Source: CALRQJ02 sp943370285
GTDB lineage: Bacteria > Bacteroidota > Bacteroidia > Chitinophagales > Chitinophagaceae
Length of the DNA: 64,000 nucleotides
Assembly: GCA_943370285.1 (NCBI GenBank)
Contig: CALRQJ020000002.1
Coordinates: 310,001 to 374,000 of the forward strand
Direction: 5' to 3'
Shown: in pieces, positions 28,201 to 36,900 of the stretch
Numbering within the stretch: position 1 is the stretch's first letter
How the letters are laid out: each line of letters begins with the position of its first letter
Position numbers and translations under genes: made by a program
Notes under the pieces: model-generated
The model's input: the letters and a program-made list of their open reading frames with translations, nothing else
Database searches by the model: none
Told to the model about the DNA's origin: nothing

Positions 28201-30087
28201 TTAGGTGCTAAAAGAAGGATAATCAGTGCTGTTTTATTGAGAGGAATGATTTTTTATGCCATTAAAAATTATACAGAATCAGAAAAATCATTGCAACAAG
28301 TATTACAAATAACGAAAGACAATCCTTCACCTTTTATTTCGTCGGATGTTAATTTGTATTTAGCGAGAATTTATAAAGACAAATCCAAACTGTCAGAAGC
28401 CTTACAATTTATTGTTGAATCAGAAACCAACATTGCTTCCATTGATAATGAAAATGGACTGTGGGAAATATTGTATGAAAAAGGGAATATTTATTTTTTG
28501 CAGAACAATATGGATTCAGCCATTGCAGCCTACAAAAAAGCGGTGAGTATCGTAATCAAATTATCTTCTAAAATCATTGGTACTGAAGAAGAAAAAAATA
28601 AGCTGAAGGCAGAAGAAAGCAAAGTAGATTTATTCGGCAAATTAATTGCAGCATTTGTGCAAAGCAATAAGGTAGATGAAGCAGTGTATTATACTAACCT
28701 AGCTAATCTGCAAGGCATACAAGAAAAGACAAATGAAGCAGGTATAGCAGGTGGCGACAAACAAAAAATTGCAGCGATTGAAAAAAGTAAAGAATTTATT
28801 CAACAACGGAATACGGCTAAAGAAACCTTAGCTAAAGAAGCGGCCAAACCGGAAGCCCAACAGAACAAAGATTTGATGGCTTCGATGCAGCAAATCATTA
28901 AAACAGCAGAAGATGATTATCAAAATTATATCGATGATTTAGCTACAACATACGATGACATTAAGACCAGTTTTGCCGAAACGGTTAACCCCGGTAAATT
29001 CTCTGCCTACAAACAAAGTATTCCGGACAGTGTAGCTTGTTTATTGTACATCATCAACAATAAGCAATTATACATTTTTACCGTTACCAATACCGAAACA
29101 TTAGCTTTTACGGTAAACTTAGATCGCAACTTAGACAGTACTGTTAATCGGTTTTTGAAAGCAGTAAGCAACCCTAGAAAAGCATCCGGTACAGGTGCAT
29201 TAAATATTAGAAGTGCTAAGCTCCTCAACTTTGGCAACAATGATAAAGCAGAAGATTTCAGCCAGTTAGCGGAGCAATTGTATAAGATTTTAATCATTCC
29301 TGTTGCAGATATCATCAAAGACAAAAAAACCATTTGCATCATCCCAACAGGCAAACTTAGTCAGATACCATTTCAAGCTTTAGCGTATCAGCAAGACAAA
29401 GATCATTTTCGTTTTTTGGTAGAAGACCATTCCATTTTCTACACGTCTCAAATGGAAGTATTCTACGGCAAAGCCGATGATAAAAAAGACATGAACTCCC
29501 TATCAGCTTTTGGCAATCCCGATAAATCTTTACCCAAAGCCGGACAAGAAGTATTAAACCTGAACAAGATTATTGCAGCGGCTAAAATCTATATCGAAGA
29601 TTCGGCCACAGAGAAAAAAGCCAGAGAAAGTTTAATCACCAGTAAGTACATTCACTTTGCTACGCATGGTATGCTCGATTACAATGATTTCAGAAACTCC
29701 TACCTTCTATTTGCCAAAGAGCAAAATGCCGATACCACACTCAATGGCAAATTGACCATTCGTGAAATCAAAGCATTAAAAATCAGCAACTGCGATTTAG
29801 TGACCTTATCGGCCTGCGAAACCGCAGTAAGCAAAGAAGTGTCTAAAGGTTGGTACATCTCCCCTGCCAATTCGTTTTTAGTGAAAGGTGTAAAAACAGT
29901 GGTTGCTTCTTTATGGCCGGTAGATGATGATGCTACTAGTATTCTGATGACCGCCTTCTACCAAAATTTACAAACCATGGGCAAAGCCGAAGCCTTACGA
30001 AGAGCACAACAAACACTCAGCAAAAATCCAAAATATGTACATCCGTACTTTTGGAGTGCTTTCTTGTTGTACGGCGATTGGAGGTAG
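25273..30087 (+). CDS. Giant exported TPR-CHAT protease-like protein
   Basis: 1604 residues. A signal peptide (MHKIIIVLLLGIIASLIPDE, cleavage near IIAQQ) is followed by an unassigned domain (about 25-270), then some twenty tetratricopeptide repeats (about 290-1120), a charged coiled-coil segment (about 1140-1210), and a C-terminal CHAT domain (about 1230-1604). CHAT is a caspase-fold cysteine peptidase; the dyad is visible as H1465 in YIHFATHGML and C1515 in LSACETAV, and the domain ends in the usual HPYFWSAFLLYGDW. Known TPR-CHAT proteins are cytoplasmic (for example the Craspase of type III-E CRISPR), so the export signal is notable. No partner gene is adjacent; the unit appears monocistronic. 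Substrate unknown. Confidence 0.9.
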   Translation: MHKIIIVLLLGIIASLIPDEIIAQQSTELETVYKNFRIRKVYPSKADTVYAAVYGSPEFGPEIGSSGTVTAEMSSEQRSEQELGSCFVISYQDSKKFFTVYIINKHRNKADSNYRAATGDVITLPIKVPKVKIPSLLRKIDLQGTLIYNNDAGFIYPPNRIYQNDTKIFEDSVLQAYTEEVRKAVDLFKNNTNPSIRTPAEKGRYKGKTMLEAMTACTNKDVLLFLKYVVDYPRSYRAKDYNIGEVFGGWVIAGAPESPTEVLDCLAAVVGKPLLLKQKVTQYKSLIIEDYQINNWIGKAMDLFKSGLFDESEHMYNLIAPILPIINDSILSGTYYIAKAEFEQYKHNYYKVIALCDSGIVLLKNIRDRDNIYYQTQYKKAFAYRQLKQKEKALAIYSSLLQQLDKDSLLTDSTTILSVRARLYREQGNTAYAFEDFFDAITNFTKAYELYKRVGNNAALSLAAEMQSNIARIYKKQNRNKEAEAIYLDLLEINRSQVNIKEGAETIANIAYLRSQMGNYKKALENYRTAYNLYKYLQNKSEAGYNLSQMGQNYWNLGMYDSAIDAHQKAIELQKEADNKKYEAYAWSKLGHLFTITGDKSKAIAAFDSAIYHALAGNDTLSYISYLNDKGEAYENDKDYNKAKEYYTKAYTTAKKINSKTSTLESFYKLAGANYVIDSALARKQFMESFAMAEQLGDKDKQIYSLLNLGALLTNQSDYVTSVAYFKKALTIANSENNIFDQAECYRFMGMAAQERQEFDSAFAYLNRSLSLFTTIQNNAKLPLLYRRLADLYVSTSDFKKAETHYQTALQIADSTNNKTESVAILSEYSYLELLKGNNKNALRYLDSANALLSSTNSTLLQASLYLSYGNYYNRIFENEKGLNYYKVADSIYIKEGATESRITLLNNIGSLFASQRNWNKALDYFLQAQKLAKRQNVLTDIGLLIQLNIAEVYYYKKDYTKAQQACKEIEKNATQLGAKRRIISAVLLRGMIFYAIKNYTESEKSLQQVLQITKDNPSPFISSDVNLYLARIYKDKSKLSEALQFIVESETNIASIDNENGLWEILYEKGNIYFLQNNMDSAIAAYKKAVSIVIKLSSKIIGTEEEKNKLKAEESKVDLFGKLIAAFVQSNKVDEAVYYTNLANLQGIQEKTNEAGIAGGDKQKIAAIEKSKEFIQQRNTAKETLAKEAAKPEAQQNKDLMASMQQIIKTAEDDYQNYIDDLATTYDDIKTSFAETVNPGKFSAYKQSIPDSVACLLYIINNKQLYIFTVTNTETLAFTVNLDRNLDSTVNRFLKAVSNPRKASGTGALNIRSAKLLNFGNNDKAEDFSQLAEQLYKILIIPVADIIKDKKTICIIPTGKLSQIPFQALAYQQDKDHFRFLVEDHSIFYTSQMEVFYGKADDKKDMNSLSAFGNPDKSLPKAGQEVLNLNKIIAAAKIYIEDSATEKKARESLITSKYIHFATHGMLDYNDFRNSYLLFAKEQNADTTLNGKLTIREIKALKISNCDLVTLSACETAVSKEVSKGWYISPANSFLVKGVKTVVASLWPVDDDATSILMTAFYQNLQTMGKAEALRRAQQTLSKNPKYVHPYFWSAFLLYGDWR

Positions 30088-30094
30088 TTTTTGA

Positions 30095-30130
30095 GGGTGT
30101 AAGGCGTAGGGCATAAGGTGTAGGGTGTAG
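30095..30130. repeat. Heptamer array, unit GGGTGTA-like
   Basis: Five consecutive 7-mers: GGGTGTA, AGGCGTA, GGGCATA, AGGTGTA, GGGTGTA. Confidence 0.85.
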
Positions 30131-30240
30131 ATTGAAAATGGTCCGTACTGTTTCTTTTTCACGCAAAGGAACAAAGATGCTAAGGCGCAAAGAATTCTAC
30201 CACAACGTTCACAAAGTTTTTTTCACGAAGGGCATAAAGG

Positions 30241-30261
30241 GCCCCTTTAGGGGATAGGGGC
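30241..30261. repeat. Dispersed palindromic repeat, copy 1
   Basis: The minus strand reads GCCCCTATCCCCTAAAGGGG, identical over 20 nt to 59871-59890 on the plus strand. CCCCTTTAGGGG forms the palindromic core. Confidence 0.75.
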
Positions 30262-30275
30262 TCTTGTTCTTACCA

Positions 30276-30303
30276 TTCACTATTGACTATTGACTATTTA
30301 CTC
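30276..30303. repeat. Heptamer array, unit TTGACTA
   Basis: Four consecutive 7-mers: TTCACTA, TTGACTA, TTGACTA, TTTACTC. Confidence 0.8.
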
Positions 30304-30310
30304 TCATAGC

Positions 30311-30359
30311 TTCTACATTCTATATTCTAACTTCTATCTTCTAACTTCTATCTTCTTTC
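30311..30359. repeat. Heptamer array, unit TTCTANC
   Basis: Seven uninterrupted 7-mers: TTCTACA, TTCTATA, TTCTAAC, TTCTATC, TTCTAAC, TTCTATC, TTCTTTC. Confidence 0.9.
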
Positions 30360-30417
30360 CTTCCATTGACCGTCGACCATGGGCCTCATTCATCTTTCCT
30401 CCTTACATTTACACCAT

Positions 30418-32748
30418 ATGAAAATCAGTCTAACACTTCTTGCCCTAGTGGGTACCCTATACTGTACCGCTCAACAACCCAATATTATTCCGGCGCCACT
30501 CAAAGCCGAAGCCCAAAAAGGCAGCTTCTCCTTATCGCCTACTACGGTAATTGTAGCCGGCAATCGGGCAGAACAAGCCACCATCAACTTCTTTAACGAT
30601 TATCTGAAAAAATATTATGGCTTTTCGCTCAAACAAGTAACCACTGCCAAAGCCAATTACATCAGCTTTAGTACCCCTACTTTTATTAGAAAGCCCGACA
30701 ACGAAGAACGCTATACCCTAGCCGTAACGCCAACACACATAAACATTATTGGCGATGGAACAGCCGGCACATTTTACGGCATGCAAAGCCTCATTCAACT
30801 ATTGCCCACCACTGCAACCAAGGGAGCAACAGCCATTAAAATCAATAGCATCAACATTGAAGACCAACCTCGCTTTAGCTACCGAGGCATGCACTTAGAT
30901 GTAGGCCGACATTTTTTTGAAGTGGACTTCATCAAAAAATACATTGACTATATCGCCCTGCACAAAATGAACACCTTCCATTGGCATTTAACCGAAGACC
31001 AAGGTTGGCGGATAGAAATAAAACGCTATCCCAAATTAACCGAAATAGGTGGTTATAGAAACGGCACCATCATTGGTCGCTACCCCGGCAAAGGCAATGA
31101 CAACCTGCATTATGGCGGATTTTATACCCAAGACCAAATCAAAGACATTGTACAATACGCCGCCGATAGACATATCACCGTTATCCCCGAAATTGAATTG
31201 CCCGGTCACTCTTCAGCCGCTATTGCTGCTTATCCCGAACTCAGTTGTTTTCCGCAGGCCTCCACCCAACACCCCAAACAATGTGCTTGGAACGGCGATA
31301 CCACCGGCAAACAAGTACAACAAACATGGGGAGTGTTTGAAGATGTATTTTGTCCTACCGAATACACTTTCAACTTTATCGAAAATGTTTTGGACGAAGT
31401 GATGGCTTTATTCCCATCGGCATTTATTCATATTGGTGGCGATGAATGCCCCAAAGATGCTTGGAAAAAATCAGCCTTTTGTCAGCAGTTGATCAAAGAA
31501 AAAGGATTGAAAGATGAGCATGGTTTGCAGAGTTATTTCATTCAACGCATAGAAAAATATGTCAATAGCAAAGGCAAAAATATTATTGGTTGGGATGAAA
31601 TTTTAGAAGGCGGATTAGCCCCCAATGCCACCGTAATGAGTTGGCGTGGCGAACAAGGCGGTATTGAAGCAGCCCAACAAAAACACAATGTTATCATGAC
31701 TCCCGGCGGTTGGTGCTATTTCGACCATAGCCAAAGCAAGCAAGAAGACAGTGTAACCATTGGCGGCTATACCACCGTAGAAAAAGTGTACAGCTACGAG
31801 CCCATTCCCGCAGCCTTAACTGCCGACGAAGGCAAATATGTATTGGGTGCACAAGGCAATGTGTGGACCGAATACATGAAAAATACCCGTAAAGTAGAGT
31901 ACCAGATTTTTCCGAGGATGGCGGCATTGAGTGAAGTATTGTGGAGCCCCAAAGCAGCCCGTGATTGGAGCAAGTTTGAACCTAGGTTGATGCAACAATT
32001 TAACCGATACGATTTGTGGCAAGCCAATTACAGCAAAGCATTTTGGAATATACAGGATAGCATTTTACCCGGCAAAGCCGGACCCATTTTGTTGAAATTA
32101 GATGCCAAAGACAAAACCATACAGTATCAATTAAGCCATCCCAACCCTGCCAAAAAGCAGCACACACCCACTACCATTACCCTACCGCACACCCTACACC
32201 CAGATGGTGGAACCCTACAAGTTACGGGCAGCAAAGCAGGCAAAACAGTGGTGACGTACAAAAAAACATTTAGCCTCAACAAAGCCACCGGTAAAACCAT
32301 TAGCATTAGCCCCGAAGCATCTAAAACCTACCCCGGCAATGGCGGTAATTTTGGCTTGGTAAATGGCGCCAAAAGCGAAAACGGTTTCAACTCTCCCGAA
32401 TGGATGGGCTGGAGTGGCAAAACCGTTACCATTACCCTAGACCTAGGCCAGGAAACCACAGCCGGCACCGTAAACTTATACGTGTGGGAGCAGCAACCCA
32501 GTTGGATTTTTCTACCCGAAAAAATTACGCTACAAATAGCCGGCGAAGCCACCGATGGCGAACTGATTACCCTAACCCAACCCAGCACCGGCTGGCCCGA
32601 TAAACGAAAAATAAGCATACCCCTACCACCCAATACCACCGCCAAAACCCTTACCCTAACCCTTTACCCCGTACTCAAAATACCCGAAGGCAACCCCGGC
32701 GCCGGCAAACCGGCTTGGGTATTTGTGGATGAAGTGGAGGTTTTGTAG
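30418..32748 (+). CDS. Exported beta-N-acetylhexosaminidase, GH20
   Basis: 776 residues from the ATG at 30418, which opens the signal peptide MKISLTLLALVGTLYCTAQ; an earlier ATG at 30379 would precede it with odd sequence. Domains: GH20b-like N-terminal domain (about 20-145), catalytic TIM barrel (about 148-500) with MHLDVGRHFF, NTFHWHLTEDQGWRIEI, the catalytic Asp-Glu pair in HIGGDECPK and MSWRGEQGG, then a C-terminal beta-sandwich domain like F5/8 or CHB_HEX_C types (about 600-776). It releases terminal GlcNAc/GalNAc, for example from chitin oligomers or glycoproteins. The gene is visibly richer in G and C than its neighbours, with many CCC and ACC codons, which may mean a separate origin. 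Confidence 0.95.
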   Translation: MKISLTLLALVGTLYCTAQQPNIIPAPLKAEAQKGSFSLSPTTVIVAGNRAEQATINFFNDYLKKYYGFSLKQVTTAKANYISFSTPTFIRKPDNEERYTLAVTPTHINIIGDGTAGTFYGMQSLIQLLPTTATKGATAIKINSINIEDQPRFSYRGMHLDVGRHFFEVDFIKKYIDYIALHKMNTFHWHLTEDQGWRIEIKRYPKLTEIGGYRNGTIIGRYPGKGNDNLHYGGFYTQDQIKDIVQYAADRHITVIPEIELPGHSSAAIAAYPELSCFPQASTQHPKQCAWNGDTTGKQVQQTWGVFEDVFCPTEYTFNFIENVLDEVMALFPSAFIHIGGDECPKDAWKKSAFCQQLIKEKGLKDEHGLQSYFIQRIEKYVNSKGKNIIGWDEILEGGLAPNATVMSWRGEQGGIEAAQQKHNVIMTPGGWCYFDHSQSKQEDSVTIGGYTTVEKVYSYEPIPAALTADEGKYVLGAQGNVWTEYMKNTRKVEYQIFPRMAALSEVLWSPKAARDWSKFEPRLMQQFNRYDLWQANYSKAFWNIQDSILPGKAGPILLKLDAKDKTIQYQLSHPNPAKKQHTPTTITLPHTLHPDGGTLQVTGSKAGKTVVTYKKTFSLNKATGKTISISPEASKTYPGNGGNFGLVNGAKSENGFNSPEWMGWSGKTVTITLDLGQETTAGTVNLYVWEQQPSWIFLPEKITLQIAGEATDGELITLTQPSTGWPDKRKISIPLPPNTTAKTLTLTLYPVLKIPEGNPGAGKPAWVFVDEVEVL

Positions 32749-32986
32749 GGAGAAGAATGTAGTGAGTAGTGAGTAGTGATTGGTCAATAGTGAGTAGTGG
32801 ATTTTTCATAGTAAGTGTCATTCCGACCAACGGGAGGAATCTGTAGATAGTGGTATATAAAAATTAACCTATGGATAAGGGCAAACCAGATAAAATTTAT
32901 CTTGATTGCCCTTATTGAAAAAAAATAATGATTTTCTAGAATCATTTTTTAAATTGCTATTTATAACTATAAATAGCTGAGAAGTT
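32749..32986. other. Repeat-containing gap between GH20 and the HNH-helicase unit
   Basis: Begins with a heptamer array (32759-32800), then a segment with ATTCC...GGAAT arms (about 32822-32842) typical of dispersed Bacteroidota repeats, and from about 32880 turns AT-rich toward the HNH gene. No gene seen. Confidence 0.6.
32759..32800. repeat. Heptamer array, unit GTAGTGA
   Basis: Six consecutive 7-mers: GTAGTGA three times, TTGGTCA, ATAGTGA, GTAGTGG. The unit is close to the reverse complement of the array at 30276-30303. Confidence 0.85.
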
Positions 32987-33958
32987 TTGCAAGAGATTTT
33001 AGCCAAGTACATAACTATTTTTAAAACCCTAAAACGTGGTGCTACGCCTTATGGCCCTGCACCACACAAACCCGTTTTATTAATCAGCATTTTACAAGCG
33101 ATAGAAGTTAACATCATTAAAGAAAATGAAATTAATATAACTCCAGAACTAATTTGTCTCTATAAATCTAATTGGAACAGTTTAGTCACCACTAAACATG
33201 TATGCAATTTTGCACTACCCTTTTTTCATTTATCTAAAGAAAAAAATAAATTTTGGCATCTTATTCCAAAACCTGGTTTTGAATCTGCATTGGCTTTGAA
33301 AGAATCTATTTCAAGCTTGACTGAATTAAATGGATATATCAGCTTAGCAAAGTTGAACGATGATTTATTTGCATTAGCTCAAAATAAAAGTGCAAATAAA
33401 CAATTACAAGAAGCACTATTACAAGAATATTTTCCAGATAACACTTTAGTTGTTGACAAGAACACCAATTGGCAACTTGATATGTTTAATGATATTGAGC
33501 AAAAAATATTACATGAGCCATCAGAAGTATATAGGAATGAAATCAAAAGACTGATTGTTCAAAAAGATGAAGAAGAAATATTTTTAAGAGGAAGTATTTT
33601 CAAAAGAGAAATTCCAAAAATATACAATAACACTTGCTGCATTTCAGGCATGAGAATAGATGCTTCAATTGCTGTATCAATGGTTGACGCATGCCATATT
33701 ATCCCATTCGGTGTAAGCTATGATGATACTGTGACCAATGGAATTGCGTTATGCCCAAACTTTCACAGGGCTTTTGACAGAGGTTTAATTGCAATCGATG
33801 AAAACTACCAAGTAATGGTCTCCGATTCGTTCAGAGAAGATGAAACAGCTTACAGCATAAAAGCCTTTGAGGGAAAAGAAATAAAGTTGCCAAATTTGAA
33901 AAGCTACTATCCACTAAAAGAAAATTTTGATTGGCATAGAATAAATGTTTTTAAATGA
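32987..33958 (+). CDS. HNH endonuclease with sulfur-binding-domain-like N-terminus (restriction-like)
   Basis: 323 residues. The start is a TTG at 32987: a stop codon lies in frame at 32978-32980, and the conserved N-terminal domain leaves no room for a later start. The N-terminal domain (about 1-150) contains GPAPHKPVLLISIL and ALPFFHLSKEKNKFWHL, matching the APHKPLLLL and YPFxxL..dg.W pattern of the SBD of phosphorothioate-dependent McrA-type enzymes; the usual Tyr of YPF is Leu here. The C-terminal HNH fold (about 205-290) has H237 in DACHIIPFG, N251 in NGIALC and H260 in CPNFHRAFDRGL. Domain order SBD-HNH resembles SprMcrA-like type IV nucleases (family knowledge). It overlaps the next gene by ATGA, so the two act together. 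AT-rich, unlike the GH20 gene before it. Confidence 0.8.
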   Translation: MQEILAKYITIFKTLKRGATPYGPAPHKPVLLISILQAIEVNIIKENEINITPELICLYKSNWNSLVTTKHVCNFALPFFHLSKEKNKFWHLIPKPGFESALALKESISSLTELNGYISLAKLNDDLFALAQNKSANKQLQEALLQEYFPDNTLVVDKNTNWQLDMFNDIEQKILHEPSEVYRNEIKRLIVQKDEEEIFLRGSIFKREIPKIYNNTCCISGMRIDASIAVSMVDACHIIPFGVSYDDTVTNGIALCPNFHRAFDRGLIAIDENYQVMVSDSFREDETAYSIKAFEGKEIKLPNLKSYYPLKENFDWHRINVFK

Positions 33959-36900
33959 AATCAATAGCCTTTATTGATACAGAGATTGAGCCAAAAAGCA
34001 GAATGATACTTGACATAGGAGGTATCAAGGAGGATGGTAATTCATTTCATTCAAATTCAATATCTGACTTTATCAGATTTATAAAAGGTACAGAATTCAT
34101 TTGTGGGCACAACATTTTAAACCATGACCTAAAATACTTACAGAATGCGATTCATGATGCAGGAATAGTTCCATCAAATATTATTGACACTCTATTTCTG
34201 TCTCCACTACTTTTCCCAACAAGGCCCTATCATGCTTTGTTAAAAGATGATAAGCTACAAACGGAAGATTCAAATAATCCACTCAACGATTCAATTAAGG
34301 CCAAAGACTTATTTTTTGACGAAGTTGCAGCGTTTCAACAAACAAACGAAACGCTAAAACAAATTCTGTATCTACTTTTGAATGACAAAAATGAGTTCCG
34401 ATCCTTTTTTAACTTTATTACATATACAAGTAACGAAACCAATATTGAAATATTAATACGTGAAAAATTTCTTTCTGAAATTTGCGAAAATGCAGACATA
34501 CAAAAAATTATATCTGAGCATCCAATTGAATTAGCCTACACATTATCACTTATTAATTGCCATAATCGTTACTCGATTACACCACCTTGGGTACTAAAAA
34601 AATACCCAGAAATAGAAAAGGTAATGATTGCACTAAGAAGCAAACCTTGCATTAAGGGTTGCTTGTATTGCAATGAAGCATTGGACATACACAAAGGTTT
34701 AAAAACCTATTTCGGTTTTGATTCATACAGAACTTATGCAGGTGAGCGGTTACAAGAGAATGCTGTAAAAGCAGCTGTTGACAATAAATCACTTTTAGCA
34801 GTTTTTCCTACAGGTGGTGGTAAATCAATTACCTTTCAAGTGCCGGCATTAATGAGTGGCGTTGCAACAAAAGGTTTGACGGTTGTTATTTCTCCATTAC
34901 AATCCCTGATGAAAGACCAAGTTGATAATCTTGAAAAAAATGGAATCACAGATGCAGTTACAATAAACGGACTACTAGACCCAATTGAAAGAGGAAAATC
35001 TTTTGAGAGAGTTGAAGATGGATCTGCTTCACTACTGTATATCTCACCAGAATCCCTACGTTCTAAATCAATCGAAAGACTACTATTAGGAAGAAAAATA
35101 GTTCGCTTTGTTATTGACGAAGCACACTGCTTTTCGTCATGGGGTCAGGATTTTAGAGTTGACTATTTATATATAGGTGATTTTATTAAGCAAATTCAAG
35201 AGAAGAAGAATGTTGATGAAGCTATCCCAATTTCATGCTTTACTGCTACAGCAAAGAAAAAAGTTATTGAAGATATTTGTACTTACTTCAAAGAAAAACT
35301 TTCACTTGATTTAGAAATTTTTAGTTCAAGTGCAACAAGAACAAACTTACAATACAAAGTATTTGAAAAAGAAAGTGAAGAAGAAAAATACAACGCTGTA
35401 AGAGATCTAATTGAGGAAAAAGAATGCCCTACAATAGTATATGTTTCAAGAACTAAAAAAGCCTATTCACTTGCGGAGAGGTTGACAGAAGATGGTTTCA
35501 ATACAAAACCATATCATGGCAAAATGGATGCAAAAGAAAAGACGGCTAATCAAGATGCATTTATAAGAGGTGAAGTTCAAATAATGGTTGCTACTTCTGC
35601 TTTCGGAATGGGAGTAGACAAAAAAGATGTTGGAATGGTAATACATTATGAGATTTCTGACTCATTAGAAAATTATATTCAAGAAGCAGGACGAGCAGGA
35701 CGAGACGAAAAAATAACGGCAGATTGTTTCGTATTATTCAATGAAGAGGACCTCAGTAAACATTTCATTTTACTAAACCAAACAAAACTCTCCATCAAAG
35801 AAATTCAACAGGTTTGGAAGGCAATAAAAGACATAACAAAATTTCGTGCAAAGGTTTCAAACTCTGCATTGGAGATTGCTCGAAAAGCAGGTTGGGATGA
35901 TAATGTGGTTGAAATTGAAACAAGAGTAACAACTGCGATTTCAGCTCTTGAAGATGCTGGCTATTTGAAACGAGGACAGAATGTACCAAGAATTTTTGCA
36001 AATAGTATTCTTTCAAAAAATTTACAAGAAGCTGTTGAAAAAATAAATGCTTCGCAAAGATTTGAGGAAAACCAAAAAGAAAAAGGTATTAGAATTATCA
36101 AAAAACTCTTTTCAAGCAAAAGCAGGAAGCAATCTAATGAAGACGCCGCTGAATCAAGGATAGATTACATAAGCGACCATTTGGGAATAGTAAAAGAAGA
36201 GGTTATTAATATTATCAATCTTTTACGGGAAGAGAAAATACTAGCTGATGCAAAGGATTTGACAGCATTCATTAAAAAGGGAGAGAACATAAATCGTTCT
36301 TTGAAGATTGTAGAAATATTCAGTCAGATTGAGAATTTTCTTTTGTCGGCAATTGAGGAAAATGAAAAAACATTTCACATAAAAGAGTTGAATGAAGATG
36401 CAGAAGAGAAAGGCTGTAAAGATGTAACACCCAATAAAATAAAAACAATCATCAACTTTTGGGCTATTAAGAATTGGATTAAAAGAAGTAATGAAGAATA
36501 TTCAAAGAACCATGTTGTGATTATTTGTATTCAGACGAAAGAATATTTGGAAAAAAAATTGGCAAAGCGACATGAGTTGTCAAAGTTTATAGTCGAACTT
36601 TTGTATGAAAAAAGTAATAATAATATTTCAGAAGATCTAACTGATGAAGTATTAGTTGAGTTTTCGGTTCACGAACTGAAAGAAAAATTTGAGCAAAGAT
36701 TGAATCTATTTAATACAAAAGTTTCAATTGAAGATTTTGAAGATACACTTTTCTATCTTTCAAGAATAGATGCAATAAAAATTGAAGGAGGTTTTTTGGT
36801 TGTTTATAATCAACTTACTATCGATAGAATTGAACAAGACAATAAGCGTAGATATAAGAATGACGATTACCAGAAACTGAATCAATTTTATGAAAATAAG

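Larger units (their letters stand above)
30088..30417. other. Gene-free, repeat-rich interval upstream of the GH20 gene
   Basis: No gene seen. It holds three tandem arrays with a 7-bp period (listed separately), a Bacteroidota-style degenerate repeat containing CACGCAAAG and GCGCAAAG (about 30160-30200, echoed at 60140-60155), and a 20-nt motif (30241-30261) found again inverted at 59871-59890. Confidence 0.7.

Noticed and set aside
30095..30359. CRISPR-like repeats
   Set aside because: Units are only 7 bp, degenerate and contiguous, without spacers, and there are no cas genes.
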